Positions 33,319 to 45,699 of a stretch of 64,000 bases of DNA are shown here, one piece after another. The first letter of the stretch is position 1. Every line of letters begins with the position of its first letter. The DNA lies in contig NC_087387.1 in the NCBI RefSeq assembly GCF_963675165.1, forward strand, positions 118,501 to 182,500. Reading direction: 5' to 3'. Both the position numbers and the translations under genes were made by a program. Origin of the DNA: Halichondria panicea (taxonomy: Eukaryota; Porifera; Demospongiae; Suberitida; Halichondriidae). The notes beneath the pieces were generated by a model. The model was given only the letters and a program-made list of their open reading frames with translations. It was not told where the DNA came from and made no database searches.

Positions 33319-36300
33319 ACATCACATCACATCACATCACATCACATCACACCACACACACAGCTGGTGATCCTTTCGAAGAGGGCCCAGCCATCGAAAT
33401 AGAAGATGACATTGGTGAAAAGTGGAATCCATCTTGTAAGTAAATAATTGCTGTAGCCATCCCTATTACCCTACAGTGTACACACTATGACACTCTATGA
33501 CACTCTATGACCCCCTACAGTGTACATGCTACAGTCTCAGTGCCCCAAGCCAGTCTCCATTGCCAGCAACAGAGAGGTGAGAGCTAGCTAGTGTACACAG
33601 TGACTGCATTAGAGACCTTGTGTGGTCTCATTGATATTGTAGAGCGGCTTTTTTGGCTTTTTTGGCATTTTCGGTATGTTTTCTTAGAGTACTCTAAATG
33701 TTATGTTTTGTGTGCCTATTCAATAGCCCTGTGGGGATTCAATGAATAGCCTGCTTAGACTAATGTACCATATCTGAATAACAAGCTTGTTCAATGAACC
33801 TTGAACCACGGCTGTGCAACTGTGAATAATGACTGTTTGTTGATAGTATATTTTGACACCCTCTTCACGTACTTGGGATGTTATCTTATCGCCCCCCACA
33901 GTCTGTGTACACAATACCCCCCACACAGCTTGTAAACTATCACCTTATTAGCTAACAACGTGGTTATACCCTCCTGCAGTGGACCAGTGGACCTGCACAA
34001 TATGGACAAGAGTATCACGGCGTGCTGGACAAGCACAGAGCAGAGGAGTTGCTAGGCAACCAGGACGGAGCGTACCTCGTGAGGGACACACCTAAAGGTG
34101 CCACCATCCTCAGCTTCATGTGAGTGGGCGGGATAGCGCTTCATCATACTAATTACGTTATTGCTGTTATAAGAATTTTTTTAAGAATTAATATAATTTT
34201 TTTGCCACCTTAGCGTTCTTATCACAATCATCCTTGTCCCCTGTGTATGACCATTGATTGATACCATCACTACAGGTTGGACCAAAGAGCCTACAACTTC
34301 AGACTGTTCTTTAAAGATGGTCTCTTCTCTGTGGGTGAGTGCAATGTCCTCCTCGTTAGCTTATCAGGATCAAAGCATTGTACTCCATCACACACACTAC
34401 CTTATAAAGAAATGGGAGCCTTCTGTATACACCAAGCCATATAAAATGGCCACCGTGGTACCACACAGCTGTTAGTAGTCCATACAGGTGTCTTACGTGA
34501 CTCTGCATACCGGGTTATTTTCGTATGATCCTACATTAATCTGAAAATTAAAACTGCAAATTTATTATCCGGAATAGATTCTACGTCACCATTCTGAGCT
34601 GTACGAATAATTAGAATACGAAATATTAAACTTGGTGGTTTATACAAAAATTACCCGCTATATGATATTTCCCATTCCTCAGGAGATAAGAAATTTGAGA
34701 GCGTGGATGACCTGGTACAAGATGGACTCATCACACTGTACCTGCAGAAGCATGACGTTGCCAAGGTGATGGAGGAGGGACGCAACAACACTATGCTCAA
34801 GTCTGAGAAGGCGAGCAGACTGCGACGTCGGCACGGCAAGTAAGTCCATCAGCTAACAGGGAGATAGGAGATGTTCTGTTGGTCCAATACATTAATTTTA
34901 TTATTTTCTTAAAGTTTAGATGTGTCAAAATCAAAAGTCTGTTTTTGGTCTGTTTTTGACCCAAAAATAGAAAATTATGGCCCTTTCCAAATTTGGGATT
35001 TGAGCATACCATCTGAACGGGCTTCTTCTAAGCTTATAATGACTAGATTTATGTTGACGTCCCCTCCTTCCTTGTAGGAGAGTGCGTGGGCTCAAGGGTA
35101 AGGCTGCCTGGTCCTACAGTAGGTCCACCAGCACCAGCTCAGTGTGCTCCATGGACGTGCACCCAGCCTCCTCCAGCAAGGGGAACAGTCCCAGTCCCAA
35201 TCTCAGCAGGAGCGCAAGTCCCAATCCCATTCTATACAGTGGTCCGGTTCCGATACTAGATGTTAGCAATTCCATGCGTCCTATGTCCAGTCCTGAGAGC
35301 AGTCCCAGTCCAGTACGCACTGTCACTGTACGGAACAAGAGTCTGAGTCCTGACATATCTACTCTGATTCTGGATTTGAGCGAGGGTGGCTCTAGGTCTG
35401 CCCCCCAAACACCACTCCTCCCACTGGACCATCAGCTGGTACTGATGCCAGCCACACCTCCGGAGGACGCCTCTAGTCTCGACTTCAAGTCCAACACTCA
35501 GAGAAGGTGAGAGATACGTACTGTGTGGGCGTGTGTGTGTGTGTGGGCGTGGGGAGGAAGAGTCTCGGCATAACAATACTTAGTGTCCAGCCATGTACGT
35601 CTTGTGTGTATTCCACTTCCTGAGTACTACACTGCCTTTAACCCCCTCCTATTGCAGGTCTGCTCCCAGCGTACCTGGTGACACTGCTCATACTAAACGC
35701 ACTTTGGGGGTCAGTCATCACTCCCCCCTCGCTGCTCGTAGGGTTCAAAGTGCATCGTCCATACAGCAAGGAGCTCGCACAACAAAGGAGAGACGAACTG
35801 CCATCATTAAAACACTGAGGTAAAGGTCGTGTGTGGTGTGCAGATAGATTTACAGTATGTTCACATCCGCCCCCTCCACACACACACATACATCTATGCC
35901 CACTCCACGCACACAGGTCAGTAGTGCTAGAGGACCAGCGTCAGAGCAAGTCCGCACCAGAGCTCAAGAAGGCAGCCACTCTCGGGGCAACATACAATAA
36001 GTCAGCAACCTACACGCCGTTCTGTGAGCGCTCCAACTCTTGTACAGCTGCCGTCGCTAACACGCTCGAGCGAGTAGCCGACTATTCCATTAAGGGGGTG
36101 AGTCTATGTGGGGGTACAGAGTGTGTAGTCTATGTGGGGGGTATAGCGTGTGTAGTCTACACGTACAATTGTAGTTGAACATAATTATTTCAACAGCCAT
36201 TAACTTTCATATCGTTGATCCAATATAAAAAAAATTCGGATTTTCTGAAAGCTGAGAAAGAGACCTTTCAAATGATGTGTTTAAATCTAAAATTTGGATG

Positions 36301-38363
36301 GGGCCTTAATTTGACATTTTTCGGCCTTGGACCATGGGCTATTATCCATGGTATCGCCAAATTGGCAAATACTTTTATCTCTCAAATATGAACTTTGATG
36401 ACACCATTTGAAAGATCTTTTTCTAAGCTTTCAGAAAATCATGAAATCGTTGAAATTGGATCCCCGGAATTTAAGTTATGGCAACTGAAAGAGTCCCTGA
36501 TTACACAGGGGCAGTGGTACATAAAAGTAATTCCCTCAATCTCAGCCGCATTGTTACTCGTGTATTGCCCTCCCCAGCCCTCCACACTGTCTCGTTCCTC
36601 ACTGGCCGCCCTGGCCAAGCACACGAGTGGACCAAGATCACCATACTCCAAGACTCATAACTTCGAGGTGTGCAGCATTACTGTGTTCAGTAGAGAATTA
36701 TTAAAACATTGCTAATAGCAAGTTCTAGTGTCCCCGTCTTTCGGCAGCTATAACTAGAGTTTTGGTGACCCAATTTCAATACTAGTATGATTTTCTGGAA
36801 GCTTAGAAGAAGCTCTTTCAAATAGTGTGTTCAACTCTGGTAAATTATTCCCTTTACAGATGCACACTTTTAAGGCGCCCACCTGGTGTGAGATCTGCCA
36901 TAACTTTCTGTGGGGTTTAACCCAGCAGGGCATGCAGTGCAAGGACTGTGGCATGGACGTGCACAAACAGTGTCTCCCTCTGGCCATTCAGTTGCAGTGC
37001 TTCCCCAACAAGGCCTTTGTTAAGAGAGGTGAGGACTTCCCCATCCACTCACTTCCCTTCTTCTGTAGCTACATGTATCTGTGTCTGTGGGGGCAACAAA
37101 CCTTGTATACTTTAGAACAATGTTAATGTTTTAAGTGTATTAGCAAACCCTTCCTTATAGTTCTTGCAATTCCATAAATTGTTTTAATGCCTGCAATTAT
37201 GTGTTGATGTACGTACAGTGTGTTCCTTATATGGCGTGTCTATATCGTGTATACCCTCCCCTACTAATATCCCTCCTCATGCAGTGTATGGTGTTGACCT
37301 GACCACACTGGTCAAGCTGGAGGGTGGGCTAGTCCCTAAGATACTGGCACAGTGCATAGAGGAGCTAGAGTCTCGAGGGCTCACCTCACGAGGTGTCTAC
37401 AGAGTATCAGGTCATAGCATAGAAATTCTGGAGCTCAAGGACAAGTTCGATCAAGGTGTGTGTGTGTGTGTTGTTAGTAGTACTCTTTTATTGGCTGATC
37501 ATCTCCCTGTACTGTACTGGCTGATCATCTCCCTGTACTGTACTGTACTGGCTGATCATCTCCCTGTACTGTACTGGCTGATCATCTCCCTGTACTGTAC
37601 TGGCTGATCATCTCCCTGTACTGTATTGTACTGGTTGTGTGGAAGTTTTAAATAATTATTCTATTATTCAATTTGTTCACATCGTGTGCCCTTACCTCCT
37701 TCAGGGGAAAAGATTGACTTCTCCCAGTATGACGATGAGAATATAATCACTGGAGTGATCAAGCTGTACCTCAGAGAACTGCCTATTCCTCTCATCACCT
37801 TTGATGCTTACAAGAGCATCATTAAAGCCACTGGTGAGAATCATTGCACTACTAGTGTCCCTGATTTAAGTCCCAAAATGAAGTTATAAGCAGTCAAAAT
37901 GTTCCAGTACAATGTGTCATGTGCAACTACTAATGTGTGTGTGTTGTTTGTGCAGCTGGTGTTAGTGACCCTGACAACGAGGCCACTGACTGGAGGCCAT
38001 TGATCAACGCCCTCCTACACTTGCCCAAGGCACACTACAACACACTCAAACATCTTGTACGACATCTCCACAGGTGAGTCTTGTTATCCATAGATACCCG
38101 AAGACTTGCAAGCTCGCTGTTAACAATGTTTCACTTTACTGTACCCCATACTACAACCTTTACCCCCCCCCCACCATTGCAGAGTTGACTCCCAGAGTGA
38201 TGAGAACAAGATGACTGCTCTTAACCTAGCCGTGGTGTTTGCCCCCACTTTAATGAGGTCTCCATCGGAGGTAGAGGATCACTCGCTATTGAAAGACTTA
38301 CCGTTGCAAAAAACATTTGTCGAGTATTTGATTTCTTATCATGATACACTATTCAAGTCATAG
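31078..38363 (+). CDS. CHN1/CHN2-like: Chimaerin-type Rac GTPase-activating protein (SH2-C1-RhoGAP)
   Basis: Chimaerins bind diacylglycerol and phosphotyrosine and switch off Rac. About fifteen exons were traced: 31078-31294, 33364-33435, 33521-33576, 33980-34118, 34275-34333, 34681-34838, 35078-35508, 35659-35820, about 35918-36096, 36577-36668, 36860-37028, 37284-37455, 37706-37832, 37955-38073 and 38183-38363. The SH2 domain contains YHGVLDKHRAEELL then GAYLVRDTPKG, with the phosphotyrosine-binding Arg. The C1 domain has HTFKAPTWCEIC, FLWGLTQQGMQC and CGMDVHKQC. The RhoGAP domain has GVYRVSG (arginine finger), ITGVIKLYLRELPIPLITF and LNLAVVFAPTLMR. Between SH2 and C1 lies a Ser/Pro-rich linker of more than 200 residues, much longer than in vertebrate chimaerins. 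Intron 1 is 2 kb. Confidence 0.93.
34497..34668 (+). repeat. Degenerate AT-rich repeat shared with 183-330
   Basis: Both sites contain CCATTCTGAGCTGTACGAAT followed by a TTAGAATA-type run, with ATAC(G/A)AAAATT at the borders. Ends resembling TACCGGGTTATTTTCGTAT and its loose mirror suggest an old MITE. It lies in a chimaerin intron here and in a MARS1 intron at the left edge. Confidence 0.6.
36183..36500 (+). repeat. Single palindromic repeat unit in chimaerin intron
   Basis: One nearly full unit of the near-palindromic family, in the sense direction of the gene. Partial arm fragments are also present at 34905-35045 and 36745-36835, in two other introns of the same gene. Confidence 0.85.
37487..37640 (+). 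repeat. Four-copy tandem repeat in chimaerin intron
   Basis: The unit is GGCTGATCATCTCCCTGTAC plus TGTACT, 26-31 bp long. It directly follows a short GT run after the donor at 37455. Confidence 0.8.
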
Positions 38364-38584
38364 TGCACATGAAGCCGGACTGTTTGCCTACTGTTGTTGA
38401 TTTGTTATTATTTATTGATTTCCACTACCCAACCCACTTCTTCAAATTCATTCTCACCTCTCTGATTCAATAACTTCTCATTTAAAAACCATATATTGGA
38501 AGTCAAAGTGACACCATAAATATTAAAATGAACACAGCATGTCATAATTAAAAGCTAATAATTACGCACTGTCTGCATGTTCAA

Positions 38585-40039
38585 TTACCCTTGTGTGAAG
38601 CACGGTGGAAAGGGTGTGGTCAGCTTGTCCCCTGTCCCCTGTACGTTCTTGCAGACATAGTTTTGTTGCACCAGGAACTCCCCAGCCAACACTCCCTGAC
38701 TCGTGACATTGGTGAACTTGAACCCAGTGTACGGGGCCGTAACATTACCCAGCAGCACTCCGGGGAGGGTCACTCCATCCACAAAGGATACATTATCCAG
38801 AACAATATTCGTGATGGCCACCCTCGGCTGGGTGGGGCACTCGTCCTGTACGGGATACAACCAGCTGCAGCCAGTCCCTGTGGTCCCTGGTTGCTTCTGT
38901 TGTTGAGGCCCGATCCATATCGGATACCAGAGGGGATATTTACCGTGGATATTTCTGAATGTTATAGAGTCTACAATACCAGTACCGCTATCGCCTGGAT
39001 TGCTCTTGATATACAAGGCTTTGATAGGGTGCTCAAAAGTGATATTCTCAAATAATATATCCTTGACACAATTAACACCGCCATTAGGTGGAACAGAGCC
39101 GATTGTCATGCCAACACCGTATGCCACAAAAGAGTTTCGTATGGTCATATTCTGACTGCAGTTAGTGAACGGGTCTCCTTGGTTACACGGCTTTACTGCT
39201 ACAGCATCGTCGAAATTGGTTATGTTCACGTTTTCAATCAGCACATTTTTTCCTCTGGGGTCAATTCCATCTGTGTTGAGAGGGAAAGTCGGCACACCAA
39301 GAGCTTCTAGTATCTTCTCTAGTTCTGGTGGGAGCTTTGCCAGCATTTCTTTGTAGTAAGGATCTCGGCTGAGTAAGGATACTAGGTCCAACTCATTTTT
39401 GTTGCTACTTTTAAACGGTATCCAATTTCCTGATTTTTGCAGCAAATTTTTTTGCTTTCCAATATCCACGAATATGGTGATATTTCGAATGACAACGTTC
39501 ATAATATGGTCAAGTTTCAAGTGAAACTGTGGAGAGTCAATAAAGCGTAGATTAGTGATAAGAATATCAGAGCATTGCTCCATTATAACGAGGTGGGGTC
39601 TATGGTCAACATCAGTTACAATGACATGCCACCACCAGTCATAGCCTTGTCCATCAATAGTACCACTGCCCGTGAGCGTTAAACCACGACAATACTGGAA
39701 CCACAGCGTTGCATACGTGCCATCACTGGGCCATTGTGAAGATGAGATGTTATTTGAGGCCAATAGAACTCCCTCCACTTGCAAGGTGACGTCCTGGAGG
39801 TAGTCAGATCTAACCACAAAGTAATAGTAGGATTTGCCAGGCGGTACAAGCACAGTGCGGTCGTTGGCAGTGGTATTGGCTGCTTTGAGAGCTGCTACCA
39901 TTGCAGCAGAGTTTGCAGTAGCTGCTTTCTCTGAGAGGTCGTTTGGTACTGCACCATAATCATCAATGGAATGAGAGGCCTGTACAGAGCAGCAGCATGC
40001 TGCACTGAGCAACAGTAGCAGGAGAGCAGGAGAGAACAT
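38585..40039 (-). CDS. Secreted GH28-like (polygalacturonase-fold) protein, intronless
   Basis: GH28 enzymes hydrolyse pectin-type polysaccharides with a right-handed parallel beta-helix. This 484-aa single-exon protein has a signal peptide (MFSPALLLLLLSAACCCSVQ), then GSGTIDGQGYDWWW (about 124-137) and repeated beta-helix strands. Motif I is NTDGID at 255-260. Motif II is FDDAVAVK at 276-283, which keeps the Asp pair. Motif III, normally G-H-G, reads YGVGMTIGS (307-315), so the catalytic-site His is missing. Motif IV, normally RIK, reads LYIKS. About 50 extra residues (194-250) precede motif I. Several N-glycosylation sites are visible. It may be inactive, or act on another polyuronide such as an algal or microbial wall polymer. 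The lack of introns among intron-rich neighbours is notable. Start 40039 is chosen because it begins the signal peptide. Confidence 0.8.
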   Translation of the reverse strand: MFSPALLLLLLSAACCCSVQASHSIDDYGAVPNDLSEKAATANSAAMVAALKAANTTANDRTVLVPPGKSYYYFVVRSDYLQDVTLQVEGVLLASNNISSSQWPSDGTYATLWFQYCRGLTLTGSGTIDGQGYDWWWHVIVTDVDHRPHLVIMEQCSDILITNLRFIDSPQFHLKLDHIMNVVIRNITIFVDIGKQKNLLQKSGNWIPFKSSNKNELDLVSLLSRDPYYKEMLAKLPPELEKILEALGVPTFPLNTDGIDPRGKNVLIENVNITNFDDAVAVKPCNQGDPFTNCSQNMTIRNSFVAYGVGMTIGSVPPNGGVNCVKDILFENITFEHPIKALYIKSNPGDSGTGIVDSITFRNIHGKYPLWYPIWIGPQQQKQPGTTGTGCSWLYPVQDECPTQPRVAITNIVLDNVSFVDGVTLPGVLLGNVTAPYTGFKFTNVTSQGVLAGEFLVQQNYVCKNVQGTGDKLTTPFPPCFTQG

Positions 40040-40349
40040 CTTTAGAGACTTGCAGAGAAGGTCAACTCTACTATGCTCTAGGGGATAAATCACATGTTAA
40101 TAGCTAGCTATAATAGCTGACCTTGAGCTTAGAGCTGCTGCACGACCAGCCCCTCCCACCTTTAGTTTTCAGTTGACAGCCGCAGTTCTAGCTCAAGACA
40201 AATGACCTTTGAACTGTCACAGAGAGTGTTGCTGCACTTTATTTAGAGTATGTTGTCATAGTTACCTTTTATATTGAACATCTAAGAAAGCTCACCTCCT
40301 AGACTGCCTGGAGTGTTCCAAAACACTGACAGTACACATTACATAAAGT
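40040..40349. promoter_or_regulatory. Shared divergent promoter region of the GH28-like gene and IFT54
   Basis: 310 bp separate the two divergent start codons. No obvious TATA box on the IFT54 side. Confidence 0.45.
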
Positions 40350-40763
40350 ATGGCATCCTCTCAAATCGATGGAGCTGTTTTCCAACGGACAAGGGAGACT
40401 CTGGGCAAAATAATCAAGAAACCACCTCTCACTGACAAGCTGCTTGGAAGACCTCCTTTTAGATACCTACATGATGTTATTTCAGAAGTGTGTTGTATTA
40501 TGTCGTACGTTGCTACACATTGACCCTTGACCCTGCCTCTGCTACAGGTGTCCAAACAGAGTAAATTCTTCAAGGGATTATATACACCTAAAGAAATGGA
40601 CGCCAAGGGTATGCAGGTAATGGGGGTACAACTTGTACATACGTGTGATCAGTGTATGACATTCATTTAATACAGGAGAGAGATGACAAGGTGGCCTTCC
40701 TGCAGAAAGCTGTGGATACTCTGTGTACGTGTCAGTAGCTATAGCCTGTACATTAGAGGCTTA

Positions 40764-40797
<34 letters not shown>

Positions 40798-43659
40798 CCA
40801 CACACACACACACACACGCCCACACACACACATTAGCGTTCACAACGGGAGAAGTCGTAAAAGTACGTCCATCTAAAGTGGTGGCCGGACACGAGGCTGA
40901 TAGGACTAATGAGTTTCTGCAGATCCTGGGCATCGCTATTCTCAAAGAGGTTCGTAGTAACCATGACAACTGGATGTGTTAGTATGTACTGTATATCGTA
41001 CAGCTTGACTCAAGTGAGGCTATAAAGAAAGTATTGAAGGGAGAGAAACCCACTGACACACTCGTCAAGGAGAAGAAGAAAAGGTCAATAATTATAACAA
41101 CTAGAAATGTGGTATGCACCATTCTATGTACACAGGAGTGACAAAGATCGCAGCAAGGACAGAACCAAAGACGACAGCAAGGATAGAACCAAAGACGACA
41201 GTAAGGAGAAGACTAAAGATGGGAGTAAGGACAGGACCAAGGACAAGAGTAAGGAACGTCGTGTTAAGAGGTCGGGTAGTAAAGAGAGAGAGGTGGAAGC
41301 TTCTTCTCTTACGAGCAAGAGTCATCAGAGCCTCAAGGATAGCAGCCAGCCAGAGCCACGACCAACTCACAGGGTAAAAAATTTTGTTGTATGTAGCTCT
41401 ATGGGCAGTGTATAAGACTCTTTCAGTGGATCCAATTTCAACGATTTCTGAAACCTTAGAAAGATACCTTTCAAATGGTACCATCAATGTTCATATTTGA
41501 GAGATAAAAGTATTTGCCATTTTGGCGATATCGTAGATAATACATCTTGCTACACCCGCTGACTTGGCTATAACTTGAGTACCGTTGATCCAATGTCAAA
41601 AAATTATGATTTTCTGAAAGCTTAGAAAGAGACCTTCCAAATGATGTGTTTCAATCCAAAATTTCATCGGGGTCCAAATTTGACTTTTTTCGGCCTTGGA
41701 CCATGGGCTATAATCCATGGTATCGCCAAATTGGCAAATACTTTTATCTCAACTTTGATGATGCCATTTGAAAGGTCTCTTTCTAAGCTTTCAGAAAATC
41801 AGAAAATCGTTGAAATTGGATCCACGGACTTTAAGTTATGGCAGCTGAAAGAGTCCATTGATTTAAACCAAATTTCGTACTATTCTTAAGCTTTCAGAAA
41901 TCTAAAAATTTAAATTGGATCAATGATATGGCTGTTGAAAGATGTTCAACTTACATGTGCATGAACTTCTGGATTGTTTCTACACTAACTGTGTGTACTG
42001 TGTACAGCCCTCACGTACACGACCTCCACCGGAATCAGAGCAGCAGCCAGCCCCTACTAACGAGCAGGGGGACCCCCCCTCCCCCATGCTGAGTGTAGAG
42101 GACGAGGGACTGGGCAGTGAGACTAAACTAGACAGACCACCGTCTGCCAAGGGCTCCAGGAGACGAACCACAGCAGGGAACTCTGACAGTGACATAGGTA
42201 CGGGGGACAGTATGTGTACATACACGATTGTACATATCTGTTTTTGGGACCAAATCTTGTACAAATTATGTAGTGTGACTCTTGTAACTGTTCCATGCCA
42301 CAGAGAATGTACCCCCAGAGTCTGTAGTCCCTCCTGATGATCATCATGGAGCTCCATCATCACCAACCCCTAATATTTCACAGCCCCCCTTGATGTGAGG
42401 AATACATAGCTAGTAGACACTTTAGCTGTACTTATGTGTGTGTGTGTAGGCCCCCTATGAAGCGACCTGGCAGTGCTCGACCAGCCCCACCAAAGATAGT
42501 ACAGTCAAACGTGGAGGACACCACAATAGCAAGGTACCTATACTAACTAGTGTGGCTACCTGGCTGTCTTCTTGTACCCATCCACACTATACCTGCCAAT
42601 TGGACGCACACATTCCCCTCAGGATTCCATCAGGAGGTGTGAATGGACACGAGGGAGCCCCTGTGATAATGGATAGACCCACGGGGGAGGGCGAGGGATC
42701 AGAGGGAGAAGATGATGAACTGTTTGTAGTACAGGACTCTACACCATTGGAGCTACCCAAGCATGAGGCCTTTCAACCAACCACCACTCATGATAAACCA
42801 GAGGGTAACTAACTACACGAGCTACAGAGTATGTGTGTTCATGTATCCCGGCCTCCTGCAGGGGCCCTTACTAAGAACATAGTAGCTATGAAGGAGCGTT
42901 TGGAGGGTAAGGAAGTATTGTCCGAGACTGGAGGCAGTCAGAAGACCTCTCTCTCTGAGGCACAGAGACAAAAGGAGAGAGAAATCGTCACTAAAGAGGT
43001 GTGTATAATATACCTGGGCCTGCTACCTTATACATGTCATTGTGGTTGAATAGATTGAGAAGCTGCAAGCCAGTATACAGACCTTGTGTAAGAGTGCCAA
43101 TCCTCTGGGCAAAATTATGGATTATGTGCAAGTATGTCTGACACGTGAAGCTGCTGAACAGTAGCCACCAAATGATTTGACCCATTTAGGAGGATATGGA
43201 TAGCATGCAGAAAGAGCTGGACTTGTGGAGAACAGAGAATGAAAAGCACGGAGAGTCACTGAGACAAGAGGACAGGTATTAAGTACAACCCAAGTCATAC
43301 TTACTAATCTGATGATCCGTACCATATGGCCTTGCGTGTTTATTACTCTGATGATCCGTACCATATGGCCTTGCGTGTTTATTACTCTGATGATCCATAC
43401 CACTTACTATGTACTACTTTGAGGATCTGTACCATCCTTGCAGTATCACTCAACAAGAACTGTCCCCTTTGAGAGGCTCACTAGAGGACTTAGAAGCCAA
43501 ACTAAGAGAACAGGTAACTGTAGATAATAATATGCAGCTGCAAGAACTAACTGTAATTGTACCACGCAGATGGACCTGATCAGTGCAAGCAAAGCTACTA
43601 TAGTCAGAAATGATGAGAAAATGCAGCGAATGTTGACTTCAATTACTCTAGTATCTTAG
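40350..43659 (+). CDS. TRAF3IP1 (IFT54): Intraflagellar transport protein 54 (TRAF3-interacting protein 1)
   Basis: IFT54 is an IFT-B subunit that binds tubulin and kinesin-2 in cilia. Exon 1 (40350-40489) encodes [20 protein letters not shown] then [14 protein letters not shown], matching the N-terminal calponin-homology-like domain. 40548-40616 and the next exons give [24 protein letters not shown] and [21 protein letters not shown] basic middle region has repeats of KDRTKD / SKDRTKDDS type (41130-41300). Later exons carry [11 protein letters not shown] and DDELFVVQD. The C-terminal coiled coil includes [20 protein letters not shown] then [20 protein letters not shown], very close to animal IFT54. 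The stop is TAG 43657-43659. A palindromic repeat unit sits in one intron. Confidence 0.93.
41405..41945 (+). repeat. Palindromic repeat unit(s) in IFT54 intron
   Basis: A truncated arm (41425-41530) is followed by one nearly complete unit (41575-41850) and another arm fragment. The full unit reads in the sense direction of IFT54. Confidence 0.85.
43300..43400 (+). repeat. Two- to three-copy 39-bp repeat in IFT54 intron
   Basis: Copies of TCTGATGATCCGTACCATAT followed by GGCCTTGCGTGTTTATTAC. No function apparent. Confidence 0.65.
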
Positions 43660-43918
43660 AGCACAACATTATTGCTTCTCAGTAAACGTGTACATGCATT
43701 CTTGTTGTGACTCTCATTAATTTTCATTCTGCATTTTCACGAGTTCTTTACTGCATGCTTTCTGAATTGTTTATTATGAGATTTTCACAAAAGCTGTTAT
43801 ATGACAAATGGTAGAGAGTGTAGTTCCACACAATAGATGTAATTAGTGTACTAACCAACAAGTGCAACACAGAGTCAAACACTACACAATAATTATAACA
43901 GTGAACAGTGTGTATAAG

Positions 43919-45173
43919 TTAGCCCCGCACTGCACTGCAGCCACAGGTGCAATCGCAAAAGATGGGTATTTGTACCTGCAGAAGCAATTATTATTGATCA
44001 CACTTATATAAAGTTGCAATTTAATGGCTTACTCGTTTCCACCCGCAGTCCCATCGCGTCTCTAGATTCTCGTGATTATAGCAGCAATCCCAGCGAAGCA
44101 CAGTAACAAAGACATTGTGACTGACGGTGGTGTGCATGAAAGCTAGTGATGGAGATGTGATTAAATACACTGTTATACTTACGTGAAATCTTCCAGGCAA
44201 CGAAGACCATGAGGCAATGAGCAATTTAAACCGGAGCAAACTGACTGTGCCAAGTAGTGTGGGAAGTAAGAAGGGGGTAGTTCCAGCCATTGAGGGGTCT
44301 GTAAAAACAAGCGAGGATTTACACTTACTGTACATACATAATAATTATTGTATCAGCTGCTTTCAGTCTTGTACTCAACTCACCAGCGGACACCTAGCAA
44401 CCCAGACGTCCTGCAGTACTTCCCTAGAGTTGATTTCCTGCAGTATACCATTCAGCACCACTTGGAAATTATCTCCATTCGAGAACTCGTTGTATCCATC
44501 TGCCAATCCGAAGTCACGGGTAGGGTCGGCAATTGTCTGATTGAACACGCGGCTGATAGGTGTTCGTCGGACGTCATCATCCCTCTGCTGGAGCAGGCCG
44601 ATGCTTTCTTGAATCTCCTCAAAATACCTCAACTGTTGACCTGCATGAACAACAGTAAAATTTCATCCATGGCCTCCGATCAAAACTACGTACGAGATAT
44701 TAAAATGTTTTGTCCGACCTACCTGCAGAACCTTCAATTGCTGGAAGCAGATCACACGCCTTTGGCGGCACTGATGTGGGCGGGTCCAAAGATGTAAGCG
44801 CGGTATTGAAGTCGGCACCCAAAAACCCCCTTAATATCATTCTAAGTCGCGGGTTATTGGGAGACGGCGGCATTCGAAATCTAAAGGACATGAGTGTCAT
44901 CAATTGTATAACTACAAATGCAACATACCCTGATTCCAGTGGGAGCCATTGATATGACCCATCATTATTCACATTGGTTGGTGCAAGGGAAACTCTTGGT
45001 GTCGCTTCTGGAATGGACAGTGGCTCTCCTGGGATGTCCCCGAATGGGTTGGGTACGTGACACACCAACAGGCTGTCTATCTCAAAAGGATAGATTAAGT
45101 TTACTCTGGCACTACACACTACCAACAAGGCAAGGAGAATCACTCCAGTGATCTGCGACATGCCTAAAGTCAT
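43919..45173 (-). CDS. Noggin-like secreted cystine-knot protein A
   Basis: Noggin proteins bind and block BMP ligands outside the cell. Five exons join in phase: 45173-44723, 44641-44385, 44298-44183, 44120-44033 and 43974-43919. After a signal peptide (SQITGVILLALLVVCSA) comes a divergent N-terminal part. The conserved C-terminal half includes PPSYFPHYLAQSVC and NCSLPHGLRC (noggin: FWPRYVKVGSC, SCSVPEGMVC). Next is FVTVLRWDCCYNHENLE then RWDCGWKR (noggin: LTVLRWRC, QRCGWIP). The last exon gives VQIPIFCDCTCGCSA (noggin: IQYPIISECKCSC). The match of spacing and Cys pattern is strong although overall identity is low. Start 45173 or 45161 is possible; both keep the signal peptide. Confidence 0.82.
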
Positions 45174-45699
45174 GGATATCAACGGTGCATGCATAATAAG
45201 TATTTGATTTTGTGCAGCATAATAATAACATACCTCACTTTGCAATGTGCCTGCTTAGCTTGTTTTTCCCCTCTTTGCCTCTATAGCAAGCTACCTCCGC
45301 AGCTTCTGCAAAAGACGAGCTTGCAAGATGGGTCGGGTCCTTTGTTCCTTTGTTGCAGGCTTTGCGCAGCAGCGCTCAGAGAGTGTTTACTATACAGCCA
45401 TGACCACAAGACATGGCATGCAGCCGGCCTCAAAGCTATTATCCGCGGGACAAAGGCGAAATGCGCAGTGCGTCTTGTGCTCAATGTTCAAGGACTGCTC
45501 CTTCTTGGCCTGAGCTAACTAGCTGCATCCCAAGCGTACCTTCTGCTGGACACACGTAAGGAGTAGTGTTTTAGCTTTAGAATGAATCTAATAGAAATAA
45601 TCATGCAGTCCATTTTATATCCATAATTATAATTATAGGTGTCATGTGTATAGAGATGTTCAACTTATAGAGTGTTATTATTCCACTGACAGTTGAGTC
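45174..45699. promoter_or_regulatory. Divergent promoter region between two noggin-like genes
   Basis: 526 bp separate the head-to-head pair. No clear TATA box. Open frames on both strands across it look like chance and lack splice or signal features. Confidence 0.45.

Noticed and set aside
38591-39055. Plus-strand frame opposite the GH28-like gene
   Set aside because: Shadow of the strong minus-strand coding sequence.
45189-45518. Open frames between the two noggin-like genes
   Set aside because: Overlapping frames on both strands, no splice or signal features; lies in the divergent promoter.
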